From Avena insularis (lineage: Eukaryota > Streptophyta > Magnoliopsida > Poales > Poaceae), in the NCBI GenBank assembly GCA_023614405.1, contig JAJUPC010000238.1, forward strand, positions 124,001 through 188,000: DNA of 64,000 bases. The letters run 5' to 3'. The notes under the pieces were generated by a model. That model searched no databases. It worked only from the letters and a program-made list of their open reading frames with translations, and was not told the origin of the DNA. Both the position numbers and the translations under genes were made by a program. Of the stretch, positions 44,108 through 55,476 are shown piece after piece. The stretch's first letter is position 1; every line of letters starts with the position of its first letter.

Positions 44108-44690
44108 CTACTGGACAACTACACCAAAGCTGGAGGCTGACGAGTAAAGCTTCGGCTGACGAGTAAAGCTCCAGCTGACGGACAAAGTGTCAGATGACAG
44201 AGAAGGTGCTAACTGACGAGTAAAGCGAATGCATTGGACACTGTAGCACTGTCCCCCTTGTACTGGAGGCTTGACTGGACCTGGGCCTATCGTTCGGGCC
44301 CGTCCAGCCGACCCACCTTGTAAACCCAAATCCAAACAGTAGACCCCAGAGCCCACTTTGTAAGCTACCTCTCCCAACTAGTATATAAGAGGGGTAGAGC
44401 TAGGGTTCTAGGTGGACAATTACAAGTTAGAAGTTCTCTAGATTAGATAAGTTGAGTAGTTCATCATCTTCCTCTAGCCAAGATCAGCTAGGGAAACAGC
44501 TCAAGGAGCACCTGTACTCGGCATTCACCCCCTGATAGTAGATCCTTGCAGTAGTAGGAGTGTTACCTTGACAAGAGAGCTCCGAACCTGGGTACATCGT
44601 TGTGTTTGCAGTATCTATGCCCAACCCGTTGCGAGTAGCCACCGATAGCATCATGATTGTCCCCTCTCAAGCTATCCCTTATGATACTGC
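44108..44690 (+). repeat. LTR-like fragment, unclassified
   Basis: Starts TGCTACTGGACAACTACACC. It has four GCTGACGAGTAAAGC-type short repeats (44145-44226), a TATA-like AGTATATAAGAGGGG near 44380 and a leader with GGGTACATCGTTGTG and CGTTGCGAGTAGCCACC, all features of grass LTRs. No partner LTR, clear end or target duplication was found. Probably a solo or truncated LTR. Confidence 0.4.
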
Positions 44691-46296
44691 CATGTTCCAC
44701 ACCATGACAAATACTAGTCTGACAACTTATATATCGAGAGCATTTTAGTCCAATTTAATCGAATTTCAATGAATCTGACTTAATTTATCCACAAATGGTG
44801 TTGATTTTTTTAAATGACCCCTCTATTTTTTTCTATGTCATTTGTGTCCCTATGCAGACTGATAAGTGGGCCACCTGTTAGTAGACGTACAAATAAAATA
44901 GTTAAATCTCTAAAAGGAGAATTGATTCGAACTTAACAGTTTTGTACAACGACACACACACCCACAAGCCACTATGCCGGTAGATGCTAGTTGTTACTCA
45001 TGTGAGACGAGGAATACTTGAGAGGACGTAATTATGCCAAAGGAGGAATACTTGGGAGGATGTAATTATTTATACAATAAAAAATCACATACAAACGCAA
45101 AAATGCTCACGTCTACTGCCATTATAATCTTGTGCATATGGACCAAAACATTTTGTCATGTGCATGTTGGCACGGTCCATAATATCAATTGTATAGCTTA
45201 GTCGGTAACCTAGTAGCTAGCTGTAGTGTCTAGAATAAACTTGAGTTTTTTCTTATTCGCAAAAATGAAAAGGAATAAACTTGAGTTGTAACTGTAGCTT
45301 AGAACACAAATTATTTTGAATTGAGAATTTGCATCTTTTTTTAGATTTTTTCACATCTTCAGAACACATATTTTTGAATATCCAAAATAAAGAACACATC
45401 AGCCAAATCGCTCTTTAGTTAATCACTTTTGTGTCCATGTTGTAGTGGCAAGGCTGATTTCTTCAGTAGCATAGGTAATTAGTTCGATACCCTACAATGC
45501 ATTGGAAGTTTTTCTTATTTGTTTTCTTATTCAGATCTGCCTGTCAAGTCGTACCAAGGTCACAACTGGCAGGGAGAAAATACATAGGGGTCATTTTGCA
45601 AAAAATATGAACATGTCACTTCCAGAATTACTTACAACAAATTCGGACAAAATCACAGAAATTCGATTGGATTGGACTAAAATGTTCCCGGTTACAAGTT
45701 GTGGGACTAGTGTTGCTCACTTTGCAAGATGTGGGACTAAAATGCTCCCACGGTGCAAGTTGTGGGACAAAAAACATATATAACTCAATAATCAAAGATC
45801 GTGCTATTGAGAGAACATGATGTTTTTAGCTCCACGGAGCATACACCCCATTCGGCCACACGGTGAGCATCCAAGGGCACAGCCAAAAAGCGAAATTGAA
45901 AAATGAAAAATGCCATGCAAAAAATGGAAAATGCCCTGTGTTTGCGTGTGCTCTAAGGGACCAGGGAGCGCACGTTTTCTCCTTACATTTTGGGATAATT
46001 AAATACAATGAGGTTATGATACTACTACTACTAGTATCATCCTACACCTACACACATTTGCACGCTCCCAGGAGTCGTACGCTGGAGTGCACGACTGTTG
46101 TTCCGTAATTAGCACGCGTGGGCATGCGCGTGCCCGTGCTAGTTTGATGAAACGCACTTGCGGTTGTTGTGTGCATGATGTCGTCTCGTTTCCACACGAT
46201 TTGCTTTGCTTTCCTAGGCCTTTGTTTAAATGTGTGTCTCTGGAACCACTTCTTGTGCCAGTCGACGGGACCGAGACCACACGAACACCATCATCC
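44691..46296. other. Intergenic DNA, nothing assigned
   Basis: AT-rich, with short frames only. GTTGTGGGACTA/GATGTGGGACTA repeats at 45700-45770. It may hold the upstream region of the F-box-like pseudogene. Confidence 0.4.
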
Positions 46297-47666
46297 ATGG
46301 CCGGCAAGAAGTAGGAGGACTCGCCATGGGTTGGTCTCCCTAAGGGACACGTCCAGTAAATAGGTGACACCTTCCTTTCGACAGATGACTTCGACTACTA
46401 CGCCGCCTTTTAGGCAGTCTACAGCACCTGGCGCGGCTTCACCGCTTTTATGCCAGCCAACTGGATTGTTCTACAGCACTAGTTGTTAGAGGAGTATTGG
46501 GTTGACGATGTGAGAACTGGCCGCCACCTTGAGAAGAAGATTAGCCAGGTTTTTCGCATGTGCTTTCTTTATATTCATCTGTATATATGCGATCCTTTTT
46601 TTGCATTCACATCCTATACTATCTGTTTTTCAAGTTCTGTTTCTTTGTCCACTTGTTGCCCAGGGTTTTGCTCCATGGTTTACCTTGATTGAATTTCAGT
46701 CTGTTTACCTTGACTAAATCTCTGTTTCTCCTCTCTCTCTCTATAAGATACTTTTATGTCGGTGGCACAACCAATGACCTACTTTTTCTTGGACAGAGGG
46801 TGCATCCATACAAGACCCGGTTGTACAACCCCTTATCGGGCGCTATCAAATGCTTGAGGGCGGAGATACCGACCGAGCAGGTGGCTTCTGTCGCTGTGAT
46901 GATGTTCCCGTTGTTGATGTTGTTTACATCAAACCATCAGAACACCACCATTTGGTGGGCGGATGAGAGCACAGAGGAAGGGAGTCGCCCGGTCTTTGGT
47001 GAAGGGTGGTACTCGCCGTATGACTTCACGGAACTCCGGAACATGACTTTTTACGCCAGTGATGTTTTTGTCGTAGACAGATACGGGTCTCTCCTCTTGA
47101 CTATGTGTGATGCTACTTATGGAGATGTCTAGCTGCAGCACTCCACATGAACCCTAGAGATGCATCCCACCGTTGCAGGCCCTGTTCCGGGCTGCCAATT
47201 CCCAAATAATTGTTTTTACCTCATCGAGTCCGACAGGGAGTTGTTGTTCGTTGTGAGTGGACCGGTCTATGGTGGCAGGCCGGTTGTTTACCTGGTTGAT
47301 ACCCAGAACCTTGTCCTTTAGCCGGTCAGAGGCATCGGAAGTCATGCTCTCTTTGTTGCTAATAATCGGTGCGTCTGTGTCCATAGCGCCAGGGTACCCA
47401 CGGTGTAGGCCAGCAACATATACTATGCAGACCTATCCGAGATTAGATCTTACAACTTTGAGGCTCTTGCGTGGGAAGAGGAGCCAAGGGTTGTATATGG
47501 GTATGGAGTAGGAGGATTATGGATCAATGACCATCCTTTCAAACTCGATTGATTGCTGGTGGAGTATTGTAGAATTGTCGAGCATTCTGAGCTGCAGATG
47601 GTGACTCCTTATTGCGAGGATGGTACCACCCACTACGATTACTACGACGGCTCTCCATTAGATTGA
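46297..47666 (+). pseudogene. F-box/DUF295-like gene, pseudogenised
   Basis: From ATG 46297 a single frame with four stops reads WVGLPKGHVQ, IGDTFLSTDDFDYYAAF, AVYSTWRGF, ANWIVLQH and YWVDDVRTGRHLEKKIS. This matches the F-box-like start of grass DUF295 proteins. An intron-like gap (CAG/GTTTTT to TATAAG) follows. Then RYFYVGGTTNDLLFLGQRVH, PLSGAIKCLRAEIPTEQVAS and WADESTEEG (46748-47132). After a frame change, CFYLIESDRELLFVVSG, GRPVVYLVDTQNLVL and GSHALFVANNRC complete the beta-propeller-type DUF295 region, ending GSPLD. Such proteins are putative ubiquitin-ligase adaptors. Multiple stops make this a clear pseudogene. Confidence 0.72.
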
Positions 47667-48026
47667 TGGATTGTGTAGGTCTGCTCCTGGTGTATTCTCT
47701 TCAGGTGATCTCTTTATGTGTTCACTTTGTTGAGTGAATGTCTATGAATATTGCAAGTTCTATGGTGTCCATGTAATACAATGGATGTTCTCCCTATTCC
47801 AGTAGATCGTGTGTTGTACCTATTACAATTTCACTGTTTTTCATGTGTTTGTAGTAATTTAGATAGATGCTCAGTTTGTAACAATCCTCAAACAACTTAT
47901 AACTTCGAATTACAGTAGATTATTACAATCCTCAGTGAACTTGATAGTAATAAAATTAAGCATAAAAGTTGCATCAGAGTCCAGACAACTAAAAAAACAC
48001 CATAACTGGTGTTACAGAAAAGGTCT
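47667..48026. other. Intergenic, 3' flanks of two convergent gene remnants
   Basis: AT-rich with AATAAA-like signals on both strands (aataaaatta near 47949). No coding seen. Confidence 0.4.
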
Positions 48027-48575
48027 CTATGGAGCTTGCATCGCGCGACATGTATCAACTGGCTTCCCATGAGAGCTGCATATGAGATTATTAACTATGT
48101 TTTGCGTCAAAGCTTGCCTGCTTTCCAATTCATATAAGTCCTTGCGTGCTATGGTTATTACTGAATCTGTTTTGTTGGCTTCTTTCTCAACAATATCACG
48201 GGCATCTTGGAGGGCATCCTCAAATAATATTTCAGCTGGAAAAAGAGGATCAGTCGAAGCGGTGTGCCATGAGCAATAGGTATTGTCAATGCTACTGTGT
48301 GAAACAAAATCTAAACTTGGAGAAGCGGGTCTTTGTTCGGCATTCAGAGGGTCATTTGCAGCCTGAAACAAACACAAAACAAGTTATAACAGCATTACCA
48401 TGCAATCACACCACCATGAATTTTAAATGTGTCAATGCAGTAATATATAAGGAAGGAAGCAATTAACATTGGTGTCTCATACATCTATTTCTTCTTGAAT
48501 AAGTGGACCAGCTGGCGCCATGGAGTGATGCGAGCATGTGCTACTCTGTGAAATGACTGCTCTACTTGAAGATGG
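48027..48575 (-). CDS. Last two exons of an unidentified minus-strand gene
   Basis: Two exons with clean GT/AG junctions and matching phase 0: 48575-48483 (31 codons, PSSSRAVISQSSTCSHHSMA, PAGPLIQEEID) and 48362-48027 (112 codons including stop, AANDPLNAEQRPASPSLDFV ... DTCRAMQAP). The second has a mildly helical, acidic-basic segment (ILFEDALQDARDIVEKEANK, ARKDLYELESRQAL). No domain recognised. Frames are open and splice sites intact, so it may be a live or recently active gene, or a transposon-encoded protein. A further 19-base candidate exon is at 48672-48690. The start is not found. Confidence 0.5.
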
Positions 48576-48690
48576 CTGAGACCAAGACAAAACAAGTTAC
48601 TTAAACAACAGACTTGGGAAACAAACTACAAGTTCATTTCGAATAACAATGCGAGCAATCAACCAAAGTACCTGATGCAAACTGCTCAAA

Positions 48691-49884
48691 CTAGAATGTG
48701 CAGAACATGAATAAAACGAATATGAAAACTAAACCATTATGTTTCTCATATATAAACTAGCCAGGCACTAGAAAACAAAATCTACCACTGATTTAATCAT
48801 AGACAAAAAAGAGTAACTCAGCCAACAAAAACACATCTATTGTGAGCCTCGAATATGCTAGCCAGATTATTTCAGACAAACAATGAATCAAGCAATCATA
48901 CATTGAATTATTCATGAATAGCTAGATAATTTTAATGGTTCGACAGCCTGAGAATAGCAAACTGAACCATCAACTGCCTCGTATTAAAATAGCCAGTTCA
49001 TGTAACTATGATACACGGTAGATACAAGAGTGAGATGAAGTGCACAAAGTTCCTTATGATACGTGTATGGATCTTATCGCTAGTGTGGCCATGTTCTTAT
49101 TATCAGACAACTCAGATGCAATACACCCGACCTCTCCATATCTAGGAAATTGAACTAAGCACATGGAACAAAAGCAGACCATAGTGGGGCTAAAATGTTT
49201 GACGCTAATTTTTGGCAAAAAATATGAAGACAGATGGTAAATTTAAGCAAACAAAAAATGTGGCAAGGACCAAACTTCAGGTGGGGGCCTTACGGAGGTG
49301 TTACACGATATCTACGGTGACTCGTGTGGACGGGCGGAGTATGTACTCCATTGTTGCTCCTCTGCATAAAGGTAAGGCCAACTGTAAATACAAACAGGTT
49401 CCAACATGATATACGTTGGCATGAAGATTATAGGAGCCAATCACTTTATGATATTGTGTGCAAACTGAGGCTGCTCCTTGCATAATAACAGCAAACATTT
49501 TGAGCTGTAGGTTAAGAGGGATCAAATCGACAGTACATAATGGTCAAATAGTATGACGTGTGTAAACGTGTAGTATAATAGCAGGACAATAGCACGATGG
49601 AAATACTATAGTTCGTAAATCATCGAATGAGAGAGATATTATATAATCATATCTCATGTGGACAGGTATAAAAGAGAATGTAAACAAATATGTTAAGTGA
49701 CTAATAATTCACAAAAAAATAGTATAGTACATAAAAACAGTTCAATGCGTGGAGTTTAAGCGTAACCACACCGGGTTAATTTAGTATATAACAGGTGTAT
49801 ATCAAGTAAAGAAACTGTTAGTTAGGAAATTTAGCACGAATACACCACATTGCCAACAAACAAATCACGCAGGGAGATCTAGTT
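48691..49884. other. AT-rich DNA, nothing assigned
   Basis: May be intron of the minus-strand gene ending at 48027. No repeats or domains recognised. Confidence 0.35.
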
Positions 49885-50170
49885 TTACCTCCGTCGGAGC
49901 GATGTCTAGGCCTCCTCCGCATCCTCACGGATCACGTCGAGGTTGCTGAAGGTGCTACAGTCATAGTGGGTGTCGACAACGGGGAAGCAGATCTTGGGCG
50001 TGCGAGGATACGAGCAGAACGCTAGACCACGACGTTCGTGGAGCAGATCCTAGGCGGTCGATGATGTGCTTAGCGCGCCGGATAAGAGGGTTTGTTGAGT
50101 AGATCAGGTGTGGCAGGTACGTCGGCAAGAGTGCAGTGGGGATCTTCTGGCCGGTGACGTATTCCTAGAG
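49885..50170 (-). pseudogene. GC-rich coding remnant on the minus strand
   Basis: After an acceptor-like CCTCTAG near 50168, the frame reads EYVTGQKIPTALLPTYLPHL, IYSTNPLIRRAKHIIDRL. A shifted frame then reads ERRGLAFCSYPRTPKICFPV, VDTHYDCSTFSNLDVIREDA, EEA. It could be an upstream exon of the gene at 48027-48575 or a separate broken gene. Family unknown. Confidence 0.35.
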
Positions 50171-50658
50171 GAGAGAAAGGGGGTGTAGGGTTTATGTACT
50201 GCTAGCACTATACTAGGAAAAATACGAGTGAAGCCACCCACCCACCAAATTTAATAGGGGTCAAATGGGAATTTTGAAGTATCTGAAATTTTGGGCACGA
50301 ACTATGTCCAGATACACGGGATATTTTACTGCTTTATTTTCGTTTTGAATTTGGTCATGGTCCATGTAATAATAGAAATTTGGTAGGCCGTACCCCCTCT
50401 GTGTTCAAGAATCCAAGGCCGTACTCCCTCAATCCAACACCTCAACTGATCATCCATGGCTGTACTCCCAATGCTCAGGATCTCGAAGAAGAATGGATAT
50501 CATACTTAGGAGTTTCCAAAAATTATGAGATAAATTACATCATGTTGGGAGGATGATGCTATACAATCATTCAAATTTACAAGTTCCAACTCATATTCAT
50601 TTCATGGTCATGTTAGGACCATCTTATCAACAAGTTTTTACATACATAGGTGATGCCC
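50171..50658. other. Unassigned AT-rich DNA
   Basis: No coding or repeat assignment. CGTACTCCCT-like phrases recur at 50389, 50421 and 50461. Confidence 0.35.
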
Positions 50659-50849
50659 TAAGGTCATCCACAATGTGTAAAAAGGCACAACTTAAGGCCT
50701 ATGTGGCATCTGCTAATTAAGTTTTACCTTATACAGTGTGGAGAAAATAAAGTTATCTTTAAGCCTAGGGTGCACCTCAAAAGCTTATGGGTTGCCCATA
50801 GAAAATAGAAAAATCATTTCCCCTCTCTCCTTAATTCTCATGTGATGAT

Positions 50850-53030
50850 TTTCAAAAGGGGTTTAAAATTTTCAAGATTCAAAATCTTAGCAAGAAGTTG
50901 AACCTATCGTCTAAACTCTCGCTGGTTTCTAATATATTAATTTTGACCCCTCGATCGGTACCTCAAAAAGATTTTTAGTAAAAATATCAAAGCAAAACCT
51001 ACATTTACTTGTATTTTCAAATTTGACCTAATTCAGAGATAGCGACATAAAGTCATTCAAATGGGCGGGGTTAGCTAGGAAGCTTGAAAACTCATAAAAT
51101 ATGGGAATCGCAAGTACACCATGTTCTCGATCGACTATATATGTTTGTCAACTTGTCTTGTGGCATCCACATCCATTATTATTTGGACTTCTATTTACGG
51201 AAAAGAATAACTAACCTCGCTCGTCTTCACTTGGAAAATGTAGAATTGAATGTTCTTTCCTAGTAGTTGGAGACTCACACCCACGACACTTCTTACTACC
51301 AGAAAATGCACCCATCTACCTCTAAAATGACATTTAATTCAAGAGCAATCTATCCTGCTTACTTGTAGCTCAAGTTTGACCTAATTTCGTTAAATTGTCA
51401 ACATGCAAAATCTAGCATGAAGTTGAACCTACCGTCAAATCTCTCGTTGTTTTCTGATATATTAATTGTGACCCCTCGATGGGTACCTCCAAATTAAAAG
51501 CTTTTTCATAAAACTTTCAAAGCAAAACCTAAAATTTCCTTGTAGTTTCAAATTTGACCTAATTTCAATAAATCAACTTAAAGTCATTAAAATGGGCAGA
51601 GTTAGCTAGGAAGTTTGAAAGCTCATAAAACATGGGAATCATTGGTACAACATGTTGGTCCATTATATATGTGTGTAGACTTGGCGTGGCATTCACATCC
51701 AATATTCTCCGGACTTCTTACGAAAAAGAACAACCTCGCTCGTCTTCACTAGGAAAATGTTGAATTGAATGCTCTTTCATGATAGCTGGAAACTCACACT
51801 AACGGCATTGTTTATTAAAACAAGATGCACCGATCTACCTCTGAAAATACATTTAATTCAATAGAAATCTATCCCGCTTACTTGTAGCTCAAGTTTGACC
51901 TAATTTCGTTAAATTGTCAAGATGCAAAATCTTAGCAAGAAGTTGAATCTATCGTCAAAACTCTCGGTGTTTTATGATATATTAATTGTGACCGCTCGAT
52001 GGGTACCTCCAAAAGATTTTTCGTAAAACTTTCAAAGAAACCTATAATTTACTTTTAGTTTCAAATTTGACCTAATTTCGATAAATTGACATAAAGTCAT
52101 TCGGTCAAATGGGCAGAGTTAGCTTGGAAGTTTGAAAACTCATAAATAAAACATGGAAATCATTGGTACAACATTATGGTCCACTATATATGTCGGTAAA
52201 CTTGGGTTCTAGCATTCAGATCTAATATTGTTCGGACATTTCTTTACGAAAAAGAACAACCTCGCTCGTCATCACTCGGAAAATTGAGAATAATTGAATG
52301 TTCTTTCCTGATCTAGTTGGAAAATCACACCGACGACACTATTTACTACAAGAAAATGCACCCATCCACCTCTCTGAAAATTCATATATTTCAACAGCAA
52401 TCTATCGTGCTTACTTGTTGTTTGACCCGATTTTGTTAAATAGTGTCATGCGATGCAAAATCTTAGCAATAAGTCAAACCTGTTGTCAAAACTCTCTATT
52501 GTTTCTCCTATATTGATTGTGACCCCCCCGATCGGTACGGTACATCCAAAAGGTTTTTCGTAAAACTTTCAGAGCAACCTATAATTTAGTTATAGTTCAA
52601 GTTTGACCTAATTTCGATAAATCGGCAGGTAGTCATTTAAGTGGGCAGAGTTAATTAGCTAGGGAGTTTGAAAACTCAAAAAACATATGGGAATCGTAAG
52701 TAAAACACATTGGTCCACTTAATATGTCTAGAAGCTTGGCCTATGGCATTGAGATCCATATTCTTCGGGCTTTCTTTACGGAAAAGAACCATCTCATCAT
52801 CACTCGGAAAACTAAGAATTTTATTTCCTGATAGTTGGAAACTCACACTGACGACATTGTTTACTATAAGAAGATGCACCCATCTACCTCCGAAAATACA
52901 TTTAATTCAATAGTAATCTATCACACTTAATTTTAGCTCAAGTTTGACCTAATTTCGTTATTCGAAAAGAAGTCACTGAAGTGTGCGAAGTTAGCTAGGA
53001 AGCTTGAAAAAATCCTAGTACTAAAAACTT
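50850..53030 (+). repeat. Tandem array of a ~525-bp unit, four copies plus a partial
   Basis: The phrase CAAAATCT(T)AGCA followed by AAGTTGAACCT recurs at 50880, 51406, 51925 and 52456 (periods 526, 519 and 531). Other unit landmarks repeat in register: GACCCCTCGAT, GTACCTCC, CTTTCAAAGCAA, GGGCAGAGTTAGCTAGGAAG, CCTCGCTCGTC and GGAAACTCACAC. A fifth, internally deleted unit ends near 53030. Two partial units occur at 54233 and 54456 in the inner 1.2-kb element. Non-coding. Confidence 0.88.
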
Positions 53031-53240
53031 GGGTATTACGTATAAGAAACCGTGGTACAGTTTGTATGATAATTGGGGCGATTACATTTTCTTTTAACTG
53101 TGGTAGGTCTCGTAGGAGCGAGGTGCTTGAGAGTTAACATGGTCGGTGAAAGTACAAGTTACATCAAGGACCTCATAAAAATGAAAATAGCACCCAAGTC
53201 CATGCATTTAGCACAAGGACCCTGAAATGAGCAATCAAGT

Positions 53241-53423
53241 GTGTGTTTTCAGGTTTGCGCATACTAGCATTCATCGTGCTAAAGACTATCAATAGAATCT
53301 TTGTAGATGCTAAGAATGGAAAAGAAGATCCAACGGTTAGCAATGTTTGGATTAGCCGGTCTTGATCCAACTGTCAATGTTCAAAGTTTTCCATACACTA
53401 TACAGTGGTATGGTATGGTATTG
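53241..53423 (+). repeat. T-unit copy 1
   Basis: GTGTGTTTTCAGGTTTGCGC ... GAAGATCCAACGG ... CATACACTATACAGTGGTAT. It shares order and text with copies at 54847-55068 (same strand) and 56064-56471 (opposite strand). Diverged from the others. Confidence 0.75.
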
Positions 53424-53474
53424 TAAGAGATAAGACAACATAAAGATAAGATAAGAAGTACTGCGAATGGCTGA

Positions 53475-54011
53475 TCTTTTGAGTAACCTTCCCTCCAGAT
53501 GTTTGGGAAGCAAGTGAAAATTTCAAAAACCGGAAAAGTTTGAATTTTTTTGCCGCCAAGGACAAAAGTGGTTTCCTTCCTATGTACTCCTTGTCCCTAC
53601 TCCAAACCAATGCGGCTGCCGAACACGCAGAGACACACGTGCGGAGCAACACGCTGTGGACGAGGGAGAGATCAGTCAGGCCGATGCACGAGGGGAAATA
53701 TGAGGAGAGAGGGAGGATGGATGGTGAGAGGCAGCAAAGGATAAAGAAAACACACAATTTGTTTTGCATGCATAGGTCCTGAAATTTCCTACTAGTAGAA
53801 TGGCCGCAGGAGTACCTCATATCAGGAAACCATCATAACTTTCATCTAACATCGAACTGCCTTCAACTCCTCTTTAATGTTGCCCTCTTACCCTGCCTAC
53901 GTTTTATTCTCTTAGCTTGTACAGCGCACGGATAGAGGTGAACATATGTCTAAGAAAAGAAATGAGTACTACTACTAGTGTACTACTCCTATACTATTTG
54001 CTTTTCCCTAA
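53475..54011. other. Unassigned DNA between repeat units
   Basis: GC-richer stretch (53570-53720) with frames on both strands, no recognisable domain. It interrupts the repeat complex. Confidence 0.35.
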
Positions 54012-54638
54012 TAAGGGCATCAACAATGTGTACAAAAGCACATCTCAAGGCCTAGTATATGGCATCCTCTAAGGTTCACCATATACATTATGGAGAAAAT
54101 AAAGTTTGTATCTTTAAGCCTAAGGTGCACCTCAAGATTTTGGTTTGCCCATAGAGAATAGAAAAATCATTTCCCCTCTCTCCCTATTTTTGTGTTCATT
54201 TTCAAAAGGTGTTCAAAATTTTCGTGATGCAAAATCTTAGCTAGAAATCGAACCACTCGTCAAAACTCTCTGTGGTTTCTGATATATTAATAAACCGCTC
54301 GATGGGTACCTCCAGAAGCTTTTTTCATAAAACTTTCAAAGTAGCCTACAATTTATTACTTGTAGTTCAAGTTTGACCTAATTTCATTAAATTCAAGAGC
54401 AATCTATCGCGCTTACTTGTAGCTCAAGTTTGACCTAATTTCATTAAACTATCAAGATGCAAAATCTTAGGAAGAAGATGAACATGTCGTCAAAACTCTC
54501 TGTGGTTTCTAATATATTAATTGACCCCCCCTTAGATGGGTACCTCTAAGAGCTTTTTATTAAAACTTTCAAAGCAACCTACATAGTTTACTTGTAGTTC
54601 AAATTTGACTTATTATATTTTTTCTACTTTACCTATTA

Positions 54639-54830
54639 CTAGTAAGTTGGACGTGCCCTGCACGTGAGACTCGAATAATAGGCATCTCACATATCATCAC
54701 TATATAAAATTATAATAGGTCAAGCCGAAAAAAATATAAATTTGATCAACATCTATAAAGTATGGATGTATATTTGGTTCTTTTACTTTGTGTACATGTA
54801 AAATCCAATGATTATTAGCTATCTAAAACT
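54639..54830 (-). mobile_element. Helitron-type 3' terminus H1
   Basis: On the minus strand the segment ends with a hairpin CACGTGCAGGGCACGTCC, then AACTTA, CTAG and a flanking T. Hairpin plus short spacer plus CTAG before T is the classic Helitron 3' end. The same sequence, with a damaged CTAG, is at 55323-55476. The 5' end is not identified. Confidence 0.6.
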
Positions 54831-54846
54831 AGAAAATTTGTGTAAC

Positions 54847-55068
54847 ATGGTCTAGAGAAACAAGGGAGAAGATTCTAGAATGATGGAGAAGTGTGTTTTG
54901 AGCTTTGTGCATAGCATTCACTGTGATGAATACGATCAATAGAATCTTCTAGATGCTAGAACGGAAAAGAAGATCCAACGGGTAGAAATGTTGGGATTCG
55001 TGAGTCTTGATCCAACGGTAAATATTCAAAGTTATTCATACACTATATAGTGGTAAGATAAGATAAGA
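54847..55068 (+). repeat. T-unit copy 2
   Basis: ATGGTCTAGAGAAACAAGGG ... GATCCAACGGGTAG ... CACTATATAGTGGTAAGATA. Plus orientation. Its left edge shows what the target of element D looked like before insertion. Confidence 0.8.
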
Positions 55069-55322
55069 TACATTACAGATGGCCTAAGTCTAGTACAAGG
55101 CTTAAAGACATGTTTCTTTTCTCGACAACCTATAAGGTGAATCTTAGGAAATGCCACATAGGGCTTAAAGTGTGGTTTTTTGCACATTGCGGATGCCCTT
55201 AGCCATGAGAGCATCTCCAACATCATTGCTATTTTGGATTTCAAAAAACTAGCTATAGGAAGAGGAAAGAGAAGGTTCAGCAATACCAAAAAAAAATCTG
55301 CTTTGCTAGCCTTCCTATAATA

Positions 55323-55476
55323 CTATTAAGTTGCACGTGCCCTACACGTGAGACTCTGATAATAGACGTCTAACATACCATCACTATATAAAATTATAAT
55401 AGGTAAAGCAGAGAAATATATAAATTTGATCAACATCAATAAAGTATGGGTGTATATTTGGTTCTTATACTTTGTA
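55323..55476 (-). mobile_element. Helitron-type 3' terminus H2
   Basis: Matches 54639-54830 from the hairpin (CACGTGTAGGGCACGTGC) through ACTATATAAAATTATAATAG to TTGGTTCTTATACTTTG. CTAG is changed to ATAG. The copy is cut at a TA by the foldback element. Confidence 0.55.

Larger units (their letters stand above)
50659..55201. mobile_element. Complex bounded by 58-bp inverted termini
   Basis: TAAGGTCATCCACAATGTGT at 50659 and its inverted counterpart ending TTGCGGATGCCCTTA at 55201 align over about 58 bases with about ten mismatches. A second, direct copy of the left end sits at 54012, so an outer 4.5-kb and an inner 1.2-kb unit share the right end. No transposase; flanks show no convincing target duplication. 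A Mutator-, hAT- or Harbinger-derived non-autonomous family is possible; I cannot choose. Confidence 0.5.
54012..55201. mobile_element. Inner 1.2-kb TIR-bounded element
   Basis: Starts TAAGGGCATCAACAATGTG and ends CACATTGCGGATGCCCTTA. It carries two partial 525-bp array units, a Helitron-type terminus at 54639, and T-unit copy 2, which ends in a GATAAGATAAGATA run. It appears to be a compressed relative of the outer complex that begins at 50659. Confidence 0.55.

Noticed and set aside
54012..55201. TAA/TTA at the ends read as a Harbinger target duplication
   Set aside because: TAA on the left and TTA on the right are inverted, not direct, so they belong to the inverted repeat.
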